Shown piece after piece: positions 49,214 through 58,141 of a DNA stretch of 64,000 nt (within the stretch, counting starts at the first letter, position 1; every line of letters begins with the position of its first letter). Where the stretch lies: assembly GCF_034541975.1 (NCBI RefSeq), contig NZ_JAVYJM010000001.1, one strand, 5' to 3'. A model generated the notes under the pieces. The model searched no databases, was not told where the DNA came from, and worked only from the letters and a program-made list of their open reading frames with translations. Position numbers and translations under genes: made by a program. This stretch comes from Dermacoccus abyssi. Lineage in GTDB: Bacteria > Actinomycetota > Actinomycetes > Actinomycetales > Dermatophilaceae.

Positions 49214-49732
49214 ATGTTCGCACTCGCCATCGTGCTGCTCATCGCAGCCGCTGCCCTCGTCCTGTGGGTCATCTTCGGACTCAACGACGCAGGCAACAAC
49301 AAGATCCACTTCGACGGCTTCGGCATCACCGCCGACCTCAGCCCCCTCACCCTGTTCCTGCTCGGCGCCCTCGCGCTGCTGCTCGTGTGGGCCGCCACGC
49401 GCCTCATCGCCGCCGGCACGAAGCGCGGCATGCGCAAGCGTCGCGAGCGCAAGACGCTGGAGAAGGAGCACAAGCTTCACGAGAAGGACCGTCTCGCCGC
49501 CGAGCGCGACCGCGACGCCCTGCGTGACGAGCGTGACGCCGAAGCCCACCAGCGTGAGACCGCCGAGGCCCGCCAGCGCGTCGCCGAGCGTGACGTCGCC
49601 CGCTACGAGGACGACCACCGCACGGACGCCAACTACGTGCGCGGCACCGAGCCGCAGCGCGGCGCGCACAGTGACGTGCGAGACGCTGACGTGCGTGACG
49701 CCGCCACGGACGGTCGCCACTACCGCGACTGA
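49214..49732 (+). CDS. LapA-like membrane protein with long charged helix
   Basis: A 172-residue protein with two membrane helices (LAIVLLIAAAALVLWVIFGL; PLTLFLLGALALLLVWAATR) and a long highly charged helix (KRRERKTLEKEHKLHEKDRL and on) likely to form a coiled coil in the cytosol. The topology resembles LapA/DUF1049 proteins. GAGGAG precedes the ATG at 49214 by seven bases. Function unknown; such proteins often respond to envelope stress. Confidence 0.72.
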   Translation: MFALAIVLLIAAAALVLWVIFGLNDAGNNKIHFDGFGITADLSPLTLFLLGALALLLVWAATRLIAAGTKRGMRKRRERKTLEKEHKLHEKDRLAAERDRDALRDERDAEAHQRETAEARQRVAERDVARYEDDHRTDANYVRGTEPQRGAHSDVRDADVRDAATDGRHYRD

Positions 49733-49746
49733 TCCACAGCGTCACT

Positions 49747-49795
49747 CATGACGAAGGGGTGCCCCACCGATTCGGTGGGGCACCCCTTCGTCATG
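49747..49795. terminator. Bidirectional terminator, 24-bp stem
   Basis: Bases 49747-49770 pair perfectly with 49772-49795 (CATGACGAAGGGGTGCCCC and its complement). It lies between the LapA-like gene and the convergent NADH dehydrogenase gene. Confidence 0.85.
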
Positions 49796-49803
49796 GGCGA
49801 GGG

Positions 49804-51192
49804 TCAGCTCTTCGCGGGCTCTCCCTTCGGCTCCTTCTTCGGCGCCGGCTTCGAGTTGGCGGCGTCGACGAACGCGTGACGCGGCGACTCGAGATCCATG
49901 AGCGCGCTGGCGTCGCGGCCGAACATGAGACCGACGGCCCAGTTACCGAGGATGCGCGCCTTGCGCTCGAACGTGGGCATCGCGTACGCGTGGTAGCCGC
50001 GGTGCATCATCCACGCCGGCAGACCGCGCAGGCCGAACTTGCCGACCTGGGCCACGCCCTTGCCGACACCGAGGCCGGCGACCGAGCCGATCGTCTTGTG
50101 CTTGTACTGCTTGAGCTCGCCGCCCCCGCGGATGACGGTGAGGATGTTGCTCGCGAGCACCGGCGCGTGACGCAGCGCGTGCTGAGCGTTCGGCACGCAG
50201 AAGCCGCCGGGGCCCATGCCCGTGACGTCGGGAACGGCCGCGTTGTCGCCCGCGCCCCAAGCGCCCTCGACGACGTTGCCGTCGTCGTCACGCACGCGCA
50301 GGTCGGTGCCGACCATGAGGCGGCCACGGTCGTCGATCGGCAGGTCGGAGTCGACGAGCACCGGGTTCGCCTTGACGCCCGCGTTCCACACGATGGTGTC
50401 GGCGTCGAACTCCTCGCCGGTCGACAACACGATGTGCTTGTTCTCGCAGCTCTTGAGCTGCGTGTCGAGGTAGACGTCGACGCCGCGCTCGCGCAGGGAG
50501 GCGACGACCCACTTCGCCTGCTCCTCGCTGACCTCGGGCATGACGCGGCTCATGGCCTCGACGAGCACGAAGCGCGGGTCTTCGGGCGACAGACGCGTGT
50601 AGTGCTTGATGGCGTCCTTCACCATGTCCTGGATCTCGGCGATCGCCTCGATGCCGGCGAACCCGCCGCCGACGAAGACGAACGTCAGCGCACGCTTGCG
50701 CTCCTCGGGGTCGGTGAGGACGGCAGCCTCGTCGAGGCGCGCGAGGACGTGGTCACGCAGCGTGACGGCTTCCTCGATCGTCTTGAAGCCGATGCCCTCC
50801 TCGGCGAGGCCGGGGATCGGCAGCGCGCGCGGCACGGAGCCGGCGGCCATAACGATGTGGTCGTACTCGAGCGTGAAGTCGTCACCGAGCTCGGGGTCGA
50901 CGTTGACCGTGCGGTTCGCGTGGTCGATCGACGTCACCTTGCCGGTGATGATGTCGGCACCCTTGAGGTGACGGCGCAGCGGAACGAGCGCGTGACGCGC
51001 CTCGATGGAACCGGCCGCGACCTCGGGGAGGAAGGGCTGGTAGGTCATGTAGGGGTTCGGGTCGACGACCGTCACCGAACCTTCACCCAGGTTCAGCCCC
51101 GCGAGGAGCTTCTTCGCCGTGATGAAGCCGAGGTATCCGCCGCCGACGATGAGGATGCGGGGGCGAACGTTCGTGTTCTGCGAGAAAGGCAT
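49804..51192 (-). CDS. ndh: Type II NADH dehydrogenase (NDH-2)
   Basis: A 462-residue single-subunit NADH:menaquinone oxidoreductase on the inner face of the membrane. The FAD site is ILIVGGGYLGFITAKKL, the NADH site is FVFVGGGFAGIEAIAEI, and GAWGAGDNAAVPD is the second FAD motif. The C-terminal region has an amphipathic stretch (YHAYAMPTFERKARILGNWA) used for membrane docking. The ATG is at 51192. The last 25 residues are Lys/Pro-rich. It lies 122 bp after the iron-sulfur reductase gene on the same strand. Confidence 0.93.
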   Translation of the reverse strand: MPFSQNTNVRPRILIVGGGYLGFITAKKLLAGLNLGEGSVTVVDPNPYMTYQPFLPEVAAGSIEARHALVPLRRHLKGADIITGKVTSIDHANRTVNVDPELGDDFTLEYDHIVMAAGSVPRALPIPGLAEEGIGFKTIEEAVTLRDHVLARLDEAAVLTDPEERKRALTFVFVGGGFAGIEAIAEIQDMVKDAIKHYTRLSPEDPRFVLVEAMSRVMPEVSEEQAKWVVASLRERGVDVYLDTQLKSCENKHIVLSTGEEFDADTIVWNAGVKANPVLVDSDLPIDDRGRLMVGTDLRVRDDDGNVVEGAWGAGDNAAVPDVTGMGPGGFCVPNAQHALRHAPVLASNILTVIRGGGELKQYKHKTIGSVAGLGVGKGVAQVGKFGLRGLPAWMMHRGYHAYAMPTFERKARILGNWAVGLMFGRDASALMDLESPRHAFVDAANSKPAPKKEPKGEPAKS

Positions 51193-51314
51193 GCCTTCAC
51201 TCTAGAACCGTTCGAGGCACCGGTCGAAATGCAGAGGGCAAACGACCAACTGTAGGTGATGACGCTCGCCCGCGTGTGGTTCCGGCCTCGTCAGTTCAGC
51301 TGTCCGAACGCGTC

Positions 51315-52346
51315 TCAGAGCTCGAGGACGAGTTCCTTGCCCTTGCAGCGGCTGACGCAGATCATCATGACGTCGCCCTCCTCGCGCTCGTCGTCCTCGA
51401 GGACGGAGTCGCGGTGGTCGATCTCGCCGGAGACGACGCCCGTCTCGCAGGTGCCGCAGATGCCCTCGAGGCACGAGCCGAGCACCGAGATGCCGTTCTC
51501 ACGCACGACCTCGAAGATCGACTTGTCGGCCGGCACCGTGAGGCGCATGTCGGACTCCTCGAGGACGATCTCGAACTCGGAGTTGTCCGAGTCGTCGATC
51601 TCCTTGGGCGTGAAGCGCTCGACGTGGGCGACGAGCGTCGCGCGCGTGCGGCACTGCTCCTCGACCGCTTCGAGCAGACGCTCGGGGCCACACGAGTAGA
51701 CGAGTGCAGCACCCTCGGCCTCGATCTGGTCGAACATGCCCTGCAGGTCGAAGGCACCCTTCGGGTCCTTGGCCCAGACCGTCACCTTGTCGCCGTACTG
51801 GGCGAGCTCGTCACGGAAGGCCATCGTCGCCTCGCTACGGCCGAGGTAGTACAGGTGCCAGTTCTTCCCGGCGGCCTCGACCTCGCGGATCATCGGCATG
51901 ATCGGCGTGATGCCGATGCCCCCGGCGACGAAGACGTACTTGGGTGCCTTGCGCAGTTCGAAGTGGTTGCGCGGGCCGTAGCTGACGAGTTCGTCGCCGG
52001 CCTTGAGCGTGTCGTGGACGTAGGAGGAGCCGCCGCGCGACTCGACCTCGCGCAGCACCGCGACGCGGTAGGAGGAGCGGTCGGCCACGTCACCGCAGAG
52101 GGAGTACTGGCGGATCGTCTCGGCGAACGGGTCATGCTCGGGCATCGCGCCGGCTTCGGCGGCCTGCATCTGGGCCGCGTCGACGCCGCCCAGGACGAGG
52201 TCGAGGTGCGAGCCGGGCGTCCACGGCGGCAGGTCGCTGCCGTCCTTGGACCGCAGGGTGAGGAGACGGACGCCGTCGGCAGCTTCGTCGATGGTGTCGA
52301 CGACGAGCAGGGTCGACGATTCCGGCTTGGTCGATTCCGAGATCAT
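51315..52346 (-). CDS. FMN/2Fe-2S oxidoreductase (phthalate dioxygenase reductase type)
   Basis: A 343-residue electron-transfer protein: an FMN-type reductase domain (RQYSLCGDVADRSSYRVAVL, GPRNHFELRKAPKYVFVAGG, GIGITPIMPMI) followed by a C-terminal plant-type ferredoxin with the cluster motif CLEGICGTCETG and a distal Cys (CVSRCKG). Such reductases feed Rieske dioxygenases or demethylases. No oxygenase is adjacent, so the partner is unknown. The ATG is at 52346; the 156-bp upstream region is shared with the divergent amidotransferase gene. Confidence 0.9.
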   Translation of the reverse strand: MISESTKPESSTLLVVDTIDEAADGVRLLTLRSKDGSDLPPWTPGSHLDLVLGGVDAAQMQAAEAGAMPEHDPFAETIRQYSLCGDVADRSSYRVAVLREVESRGGSSYVHDTLKAGDELVSYGPRNHFELRKAPKYVFVAGGIGITPIMPMIREVEAAGKNWHLYYLGRSEATMAFRDELAQYGDKVTVWAKDPKGAFDLQGMFDQIEAEGAALVYSCGPERLLEAVEEQCRTRATLVAHVERFTPKEIDDSDNSEFEIVLEESDMRLTVPADKSIFEVVRENGISVLGSCLEGICGTCETGVVSGEIDHRDSVLEDDEREEGDVMMICVSRCKGKELVLEL

Positions 52347-52502
52347 GCGCTTCTCCTTCGGCGGTGCTGACGCTCCGCAGCCCTCTCGTTCGGGTGCGAA
52401 CGAGTCACCAGTGTACGCACCACATCATGCATTTGTGACCTGCGTCTCAATCCGTTGCCCCAAAGTCTTTCGGGGCCGAACGAAACGTCCTAGCGTAGGG
52501 AC

Positions 52503-53228
52503 ATGACTCAGCGCGTCCTCATCGTCCAACACGACCACTGCTCCCCTCCCGGCGCCGTCGCGGAGCGTTTCCGCGAGCGCGGCTACGAGGAGACGCTCTT
52601 CCAGATCGTGACGGAAGCCGATTTCGAGAACCCGGGCGTCGAGGTGGAGTTCCCCGACGTTCGCGGGTTCGACGCGATCGTCGTCATGGGCTCGTACTGG
52701 TCGGCGTGGGACGACGACCTCATCGGCTCCTGGCTGCGCCCCGAGATGGAGATGCTGCGCGAGGCTGACGAAGCCGGCGTGCCGGTGCTCGGCATCTGCT
52801 TCGGCGGGCAGCTGCTGGCGCGCACGCACGGCGGCTCGGTGGCGCGCGCCCCGGAGCCGGAGATCGGGTTCGTCGAGGTGACGAGCGAACGTGAGGAGCT
52901 GGCTCCGGGCGGACGCTGGTTCGCGTGGCACTACGACCGCTGGCAGCTACCGCCGCAGGGCGTCGAGTTCGCGCGCAACGCGATGGCGTCACAGGGATTC
53001 ATCCTGCGCAAGAACCTCGCCGTCCAGTTCCACCCGGAGCTGTCGTCGGACATGCTGACCGGCTGGTGCGACAACGGCGGCCGCGAAATGCTCGCCGGCA
53101 TGGGCCGCAGCGCCGACGACCTCCTCGCGCAGGCGCGCGACTGGGACGAGCGCGGTCGCGAGCGCGCCCACGCCGTCGTCGACGGATTTCTCGACAACGT
53201 GGCGTCACAGGAGGCCCGTGCCTCGTGA
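52503..53228 (+). CDS. Class I glutamine amidotransferase
   Basis: A 241-residue stand-alone GATase. The triad is Cys99 (GICFGGQ) with His177 and Glu179 (QFHPE). Such proteins transfer amide nitrogen or act as gamma-glutamyl hydrolases; without a synthetase partner the acceptor is unknown. A TAGCGT -10 box (52491-52496) ends 6 bases before the ATG and no ribosome site exists, a leaderless arrangement. It is divergent from the flavin reductase. Confidence 0.87.
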   Translation: MTQRVLIVQHDHCSPPGAVAERFRERGYEETLFQIVTEADFENPGVEVEFPDVRGFDAIVVMGSYWSAWDDDLIGSWLRPEMEMLREADEAGVPVLGICFGGQLLARTHGGSVARAPEPEIGFVEVTSEREELAPGGRWFAWHYDRWQLPPQGVEFARNAMASQGFILRKNLAVQFHPELSSDMLTGWCDNGGREMLAGMGRSADDLLAQARDWDERGRERAHAVVDGFLDNVASQEARAS

Positions 53229-53258
53229 ATGCCGTGATGGGATTGATGGGATGAACCG

Positions 53259-53492
53259 ATGAGCGTTCAGATTGCCGTGAGCCTGCCCAGCACTGCGGTT
53301 GCCTTCCTCGACCACTGCGTGGCTGCAGGGGAAGCGCCGAGTCGAGCCGCGCTCATCACGATCGCGCTCGAGCGAGAGATGCGCCATCGTCTGGCCATGC
53401 GCGACACGGAAATCCTGAGCCAGGTCGGGCCCGCGGACGAACTGGACGACCTCGTGCTCTGGAGCGGTCGCTCCTTCGACGATCTCGACTGA
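53259..53492 (+). CDS. Ribbon-helix-helix antitoxin-like protein, no toxin adjacent
   Basis: A 77-residue protein whose first 50 residues (VQIAVSLPSTAVAFLDHCVA, APSRAALITIALEREMRHRL) match the ribbon-helix-helix antitoxin pattern seen with MazF or VapC toxins; the C-terminal acidic end (DELDDLVLWSGRSFDDLD) would wrap the toxin. The gene after it is a thioesterase on the other strand, so no toxin is present. It could be an orphan antitoxin or a regulator. The ribosome site is weak. Confidence 0.7.
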   Translation: MSVQIAVSLPSTAVAFLDHCVAAGEAPSRAALITIALEREMRHRLAMRDTEILSQVGPADELDDLVLWSGRSFDDLD

Positions 53493-53515
53493 GCCGCGGC
53501 CGCCCACTCACGGGG

Positions 53516-54133
53516 TCAGGGCTGGCCGGGCTTGAGGGCCACCCACAGCCCCTCGGCTTCGGCACACAGGCGTTCGCCCGCCCACAGCGAGCCGCGGATG
53601 AATTGCTTGCGCCCCTCGATGCGATCGACGGTGGCCGTCACCGTCAGCGTCTCGTCGACCGGCGCGACGGAGCGGAAGTTCACGGTGAGGTACGCCGTGC
53701 GACTGGGGTCGAGCTCGGCTTCCAGAGCGAGTGCTCCGAGGACGTCGTCGAAGAGCAGACAGATCGCTCCGCCGTGGACGACGGAGTTCTCCCCGACGTG
53801 GAACGTGCCGAAGCGGACGCTGCCGGAGAACGAGTCGCCGACGTAGGTGCCGTCGTCGACGGGCGGCACGAGCGCCTGCGCGCGGCCGACGGTGTCGACG
53901 CGACCCCAGACGCGCTCGGGTTCGGGGGCTCCGGCGCCGCGCAGAATGGTGCTCACCTCGCGCAGGTGTTCCGTGATTTCGGCGGCCTGAGCGGCGTCGA
54001 GGCGAGAAGCGGCCACGAGGTCGAGCAGCTCGCGTATTTGCGTCGCCACCGAATCGTGGGCATCGATCGTCTCGGGCGGCACCGTGTTCTCACGCAGGGC
54101 GTGCAGTGCGGCGATGGCGTCGCGCTCGGTCAT
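53516..54133 (-). CDS. PaaI-type hotdog-fold thioesterase
   Basis: A 205-residue protein. The C-terminal 120 residues form a hotdog domain with VVHGGAICLLFDDVLGALAL, the region that holds the catalytic Asp and the long helix, and YLTVNFRSVAPVDETLTVTA. The N-terminal 70 residues are helical and not part of the core. It should hydrolyse an acyl-CoA. GAGGAG is just upstream of the ATG at 54133. Confidence 0.85.
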   Translation of the reverse strand: MTERDAIAALHALRENTVPPETIDAHDSVATQIRELLDLVAASRLDAAQAAEITEHLREVSTILRGAGAPEPERVWGRVDTVGRAQALVPPVDDGTYVGDSFSGSVRFGTFHVGENSVVHGGAICLLFDDVLGALALEAELDPSRTAYLTVNFRSVAPVDETLTVTATVDRIEGRKQFIRGSLWAGERLCAEAEGLWVALKPGQP

Positions 54134-54238
54134 GGGTTCTCCTCTGAGTTCGGCATCGCCGGGGCGGGCACCGGCCTGTGCGCATGATGCCCCGAGCAGG
54201 GCGAGTACGTCGAGGGTGCCTGGTGACGAGGGAAAGGT

Positions 54239-55159
54239 TCAGGCGAGGTCGTCGGTGTACTGACGCGCGCAGAAGTCACGCAGATCCTCCGCCAGCGCGG
54301 CTAGCTCGCCCGCTGCGTGATGATCGGGCGACCATGCGGCCCGCAGCGACTGTGTGAGCACCTGGCCGTCGACGTCGAGGACCCGCCGCGGTACGAGGCC
54401 GAAGCGCGGGTCGTTCGTCAGCACCGCGATGCCGCGGCCGGACGCGGCGATGGCCTGGGCCGCCTCCGGTGAGTCGACCTCCTGCAGGTGTGCCGGCGCG
54501 AGCCCCGCGTCCTCGAAGGCGCGCGCGAGAACCTTCCGCACCGGGTAGCGACCGGGCAGGACGACGAGGGGGTCGGCGGTCGCGAGGGTCTCGAGCGAGA
54601 GGGTGCGCGGCGCTTCGTGGCTCTGCGCCTCGTCGTCCGCCGATGGTCGTGAACCGACGTAGGCGCGCACCGGTAGCTCGGCGATGATCATCGACGCGAG
54701 GCCGCTCGGGGCGGGCGCCGGGGCGACGACGAAGTCCGCGCCCTCGTCGAGCGCGGCGAAGACGTCCTCGCTGGGGCGTGCGACGACGTTCGGCGTCGGT
54801 GAGGCGCCGTCGTCAGCGGGTCGCGAGGCGAGGAACGGGGCGATCACGTCGCTCAGGGTTGTCGGCGGAGCGGCGAACGTCAGCGAGACGAGACGTCCGG
54901 CCGCGAGCGAGGTCGAGGTGCGTTTGATGAAGGCCTCGCGCTCGAGGAGATCCCGGGCGAGGGCGAGCAGTTCAGTACCGGCGGCGGTGAGGCGGACGCC
55001 ACCCTCGGAGCGGGCGAAGAGCGTCACGCCGAGTTCGTGTTCGAGACCGCGGATCTGCCTCGACACCGCCGGCTGGCTGACGTGGACGGCGGCCGAACCG
55101 CCCGTCACGGTGCCGGCGTCGGCCACGGCAACGAAATAGCGCAGCGCCCGTAGCTCCAC
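54239..55159 (-). CDS. LysR-family transcriptional regulator
   Basis: A 306-residue regulator: winged helix LRALRYFVAVADAGTVTGGS and HVSQPAVSRQIRGLEHELGV at residues 3-45, then a periplasmic-binding-type effector domain. It is divergent from the PLP decarboxylase with 145 bp between, so it probably controls that gene. The region contains short inverted words around ATAACCAGAAGG but no operator I can define. The GTG start is at 55159. Confidence 0.9.
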   Translation of the reverse strand: MELRALRYFVAVADAGTVTGGSAAVHVSQPAVSRQIRGLEHELGVTLFARSEGGVRLTAAGTELLALARDLLEREAFIKRTSTSLAAGRLVSLTFAAPPTTLSDVIAPFLASRPADDGASPTPNVVARPSEDVFAALDEGADFVVAPAPAPSGLASMIIAELPVRAYVGSRPSADDEAQSHEAPRTLSLETLATADPLVVLPGRYPVRKVLARAFEDAGLAPAHLQEVDSPEAAQAIAASGRGIAVLTNDPRFGLVPRRVLDVDGQVLTQSLRAAWSPDHHAAGELAALAEDLRDFCARQYTDDLA

Positions 55160-55304
55160 TGGCCGTCCTCCTCACGTCATGGGTCAGTCCACCGCCACGT
55201 CATAACCAGAAGGCATGGCAGATAGCCGAAACAAGTATTGGACAGCCTAGCCACCATGCTTCAGCCTGAGTGACGCACACCACTCCCCACCTTCGGAGGT
55301 ATCG

Positions 55305-56840
55305 ATGTCGTCCGACGAGATCGTCACGAACCCGGCCCCGCTGCCGGGCATGTCCGCGGCGGCCATGGGCCCGCTGCGCGGATACCTCGACGAGGCGATG
55401 GGCTTCATCACCGAGTGGATGAACGAGTACGGCCCCTCCACGCCACACCCGACGCAGGAGGTGGACGCCGACGCGTTCCACGGCGCCTTCGAGGAACTGA
55501 CGACGCGCCTGCGCGCGAACTACCCGTTCTTCCACCCGCGCTACGTCGGGCAGATGCTCAAGCCACCGCACCCGGCGGCCGTCGTCGGCTACCTCACGAC
55601 GATGCTCATCAACCCGAACAACCACGACCTCGACGCGGGCGCCGCGACGACGCGTATGGAGCAGGAGTGCGTCGACGCCATCGCGCACATGTTCGGCTGC
55701 CGCGCGCATCGTCAGGCGATGGAGGGCAAGAACGGTTCGTCGGCGAGCTTCGGTGTGCCGCATGACGACTCGGAACACGAGAGCGGCATGTGCCACCTCG
55801 GCCACCTCACGACGTCGGGCACCGTGGCCAACCTCGAGGCGCTGTTCGTCGCACGCGAGACGCACCCGCGCAAGGCGATCGCACACAGCGCCGACGCGCA
55901 CTACACGCACGGACGCATGAGCCACCTGCTCAACGTGCCGTCGGTCGCCGTGCCCACCGACTCGCGTGGACGCATGGATCTCGTGGCACTGGAGCACCTC
56001 ATCTCGGCGGGCGGCATCGGCACCGTCGTCCTGACGGCCGGAACGACGGGCTTGGGGGCCGTCGATCCGATCGACAAGGCGATTCCGCTGTGCCGCAAGT
56101 ACGGCGTGCGCGTGCACGTCGACGCGGCGTACGGCGGTTTCTTCCGCCTGCTCGCCGAGGAGGGTGACGCCCTGCTGGCGCCGGACGTGGCCGCCGCCTT
56201 CCGGGCGATCGACGAGGCCGACTCCGTCGTCATCGACCCGCACAAGCACGGGCTGCAGCCGTACGGCTGCGGCGCGGTGCTGTTCCGCGACCCGAACGTG
56301 GCCAACTTCTACGACCACACCTCGCCGTACACGTACTTCACGAGCGGTGACGACCTGCACATGGGTGAGATCTCGCTCGAGTGCTCGCGTTCGGGCGCGT
56401 CCGCGGCGGCGCTGTGGATGACGCTCCAGCTACTGCCGCTCACGCGGGAGGGCACGGGCGAGATCGTCGCGCCGGGACGTCGCGCCGCGCTGGCGTGGGC
56501 CGAGAAGCTGCGCGGCTCGGAGGTGTTCGACCTCTACCAGGAGCCCGACCTCGACATCGTCAGCTACTTCCCGAAGGGCGACTCTCTCGCTGATGTCGAC
56601 CGCCGTTCGGGCGCGATCCTCACGAACGGCATGAACGCGCCGCGTGACGAGTCGCTCTTCGTCGCGACGTACCAGGTGAAGCCCGACGACATGACGAACC
56701 GTGGCCACGACGTGCCCGGCGCAGCGCCCGAGGCGGGCGCGCGCATCCTGCGCAGCGTGACGATGAAGCCGGAGACCGAGCCCCTCATCGACGAGATCCA
56801 CGCCGCCGTGGAGAAGCTCGCCCGCGCCGTCGACGCCTGA
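55305..56840 (+). CDS. PLP-dependent group II decarboxylase
   Basis: A 511-residue decarboxylase of the aromatic-amino-acid/glutamate/diaminobutyrate group. The cofactor Lys is Lys314 in VVIDPHKHGLQPYGCG; VHVDAAYGGFF holds the Asp that binds the pyridine nitrogen; HLTTSGTVANLEAL is the phosphate loop. N-terminal YPFFHPRYVGQM and LINPNNHDLDAG line the active site. The amino acid substrate cannot be read. GGAGG lies upstream of the ATG at 55305. A divergent LysR regulator suggests induction by the substrate. Confidence 0.88.
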   Translation: MSSDEIVTNPAPLPGMSAAAMGPLRGYLDEAMGFITEWMNEYGPSTPHPTQEVDADAFHGAFEELTTRLRANYPFFHPRYVGQMLKPPHPAAVVGYLTTMLINPNNHDLDAGAATTRMEQECVDAIAHMFGCRAHRQAMEGKNGSSASFGVPHDDSEHESGMCHLGHLTTSGTVANLEALFVARETHPRKAIAHSADAHYTHGRMSHLLNVPSVAVPTDSRGRMDLVALEHLISAGGIGTVVLTAGTTGLGAVDPIDKAIPLCRKYGVRVHVDAAYGGFFRLLAEEGDALLAPDVAAAFRAIDEADSVVIDPHKHGLQPYGCGAVLFRDPNVANFYDHTSPYTYFTSGDDLHMGEISLECSRSGASAAALWMTLQLLPLTREGTGEIVAPGRRAALAWAEKLRGSEVFDLYQEPDLDIVSYFPKGDSLADVDRRSGAILTNGMNAPRDESLFVATYQVKPDDMTNRGHDVPGAAPEAGARILRSVTMKPETEPLIDEIHAAVEKLARAVDA

Positions 56841-56859
56841 CCCGATGTTGAGCGGCGTG

Positions 56860-56877
56860 CGCGGCACCGGTGCCGCG
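56860..56877. terminator. Short GC-rich palindrome after the decarboxylase gene
   Basis: CGCGGCACCGGTGCCGCG is perfectly self-complementary and is followed by TTT. It lies 20 bp after the decarboxylase stop and 40 bp before the next start. Confidence 0.5.
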
Positions 56878-56916
56878 TTTCCCAGGCAACATCGCGCCAC
56901 GCCGTAGGGTGGAGGC

Positions 56917-57408
56917 ATGGCACTCAACACGGCCTTTGCGGTCCTGCCCGGTCTGACGATCGACACGCTGCCCAGCGGCATTCTCGACCCGACGACGGAC
57001 TACGTCACGGGCGAGGAGGCCATCTCCAACGCGCTGCCGGCGGGGTACGTCGGCGCGTTCACGGCGCGCACGGATGACGACAAGGACGCGGTCGTCCTCG
57101 TCGGCTACGAGCTCATGCTGCAGCCCGACCTCATCCCCGACATCGCGGACGAGGCCGTCACCGCCGTTTTCGCAGGCAACTCGAAGACGTGGCTGCTCAT
57201 CGTCGACGGCGACGAGCAGAGCCGCATGCTGACGCTCGACGCGTCGGGTGTCACGGCGGAGGACGGCGAGCCCGTCGAGGGCGAACCGACCGCCATCATC
57301 GACGGCGACCCCGAGAAGACCCTCAAGCAGGCCGTCGTCGACCTCACCGGCATCGACCTCGACGCCGTCGTCGCCGACAAGGGCGTCCTCGTCATCGTCG
57401 AGGACTGA
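56917..57408 (+). CDS. Hypothetical acidic protein, 163 residues
   Basis: A 163-residue acidic protein (many Asp/Glu) of mixed strands and helices, for example FAVLPGLTIDTLPSGI, AVVLVGYELMLQPDLIPDIA and SKTWLLIVDGDEQSRMLTLD. I do not recognise a family. TAGGGT (56905-56910) lies 6 bases before the ATG and GGAGG is immediately upstream, so either a leaderless or a short-leader mRNA is possible. It is followed after 42 bp by the MNT gene. Confidence 0.7.
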   Translation: MALNTAFAVLPGLTIDTLPSGILDPTTDYVTGEEAISNALPAGYVGAFTARTDDDKDAVVLVGYELMLQPDLIPDIADEAVTAVFAGNSKTWLLIVDGDEQSRMLTLDASGVTAEDGEPVEGEPTAIIDGDPEKTLKQAVVDLTGIDLDAVVADKGVLVIVED

Positions 57409-57450
57409 GGATTCACCGATAGGTCTTGCTATCGGCTGTAGTCTGTAGCC

Positions 57451-57924
57451 ATGGCGACGGGCTTGGAGGAGATCGCAGCCGCGAGCGACCGCATGACGCG
57501 TGACGCTCGCGCCATGTTGACCGCTGCCGTCCGCGACGCACACCGCGAGGGAATGTCCCAGCGCGAGATCGCCCGGCGTATCGGACGCAGCCAGCCTGAG
57601 GTGTCGCGCCTCATCCGCTTTCACGGGTCCGGACCTCTTGCCCGCAGGTTGCGCGCCCACCGCCAAGCGGTGATCCACCTCATCGAGGTTGCCGGGGGAC
57701 GCAATGTGCGTGTCTTCGGCTCCGTCGCCACGGGCCGCGAGCACGCCGGCTCGGACATCGATCTCCTGGCGGACCTCAGCCTCGCTTACCTCAGCCTGCT
57801 CGACCTCGAGCGCCTCCAGTCACGACTCACCGAAGAAGTGGGCGCGACAGTGGAACTCACGCCCGACTCGGGGCTGAGGCCCTACCTACGCGAACGCGTC
57901 CTGAAGGAAGCCGTTCCGCTGTGA
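57451..57924 (+). CDS. MNT-type antitoxin with N-terminal HTH
   Basis: A 157-residue protein. The N-terminal half is a helix-turn-helix (EGMSQREIARRIGRSQPEVS); the C-terminal half is a minimal nucleotidyltransferase with VFGSVATGREHAGSDIDLLA, the GSx10DxD catalytic pattern. MntA-type antitoxins of HEPN-MNT pairs AMPylate or otherwise block the HEPN toxin. A TAGTCT -10 box ends 6 bases before the ATG. The next gene start overlaps its stop (GTGA), as usual in such pairs, but that gene is broken. Confidence 0.82.
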   Translation: MATGLEEIAAASDRMTRDARAMLTAAVRDAHREGMSQREIARRIGRSQPEVSRLIRFHGSGPLARRLRAHRQAVIHLIEVAGGRNVRVFGSVATGREHAGSDIDLLADLSLAYLSLLDLERLQSRLTEEVGATVELTPDSGLRPYLRERVLKEAVPL

Positions 57925-58100
57925 GCCCCCACCGGACGCACACCCGCCGAGAACGTTGAAGAAGCCCGCTACCACTTGCAGTTCGTCGTGACCTACCTCG
58001 ACGAACCCGCTACGCAAGTTGCGACGGACGCCTCCTGCGAACCACCGCAGAACGGGATGTCCCAACCCTTCTGACTCGCCTCGCAGCCGAGCTCACCTGA
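57921..58100 (+). pseudogene. Remnant of a HEPN-type toxin gene
   Basis: A GTG at 57921 overlaps the MNT stop. Allowing one base shift early on, the frame reads AENVEEARYHLQFVVTYLDE and PATQVATDAS; a second shift gives LRTTAERDVPTLLTRLAAEL and stop at 58098-58100. The first piece matches a HEPN N-terminal helix, the second its C-terminal helix; the core with the R-x4-H RNase motif is missing. The toxin is dead while the antitoxin is intact. The HEPN identity rests on position and helix pattern. Confidence 0.6.
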
Positions 58101-58141
58101 CGATCGGACCGCGCGTCAGCGTGCGTCGGGCAGCCCTCGCC

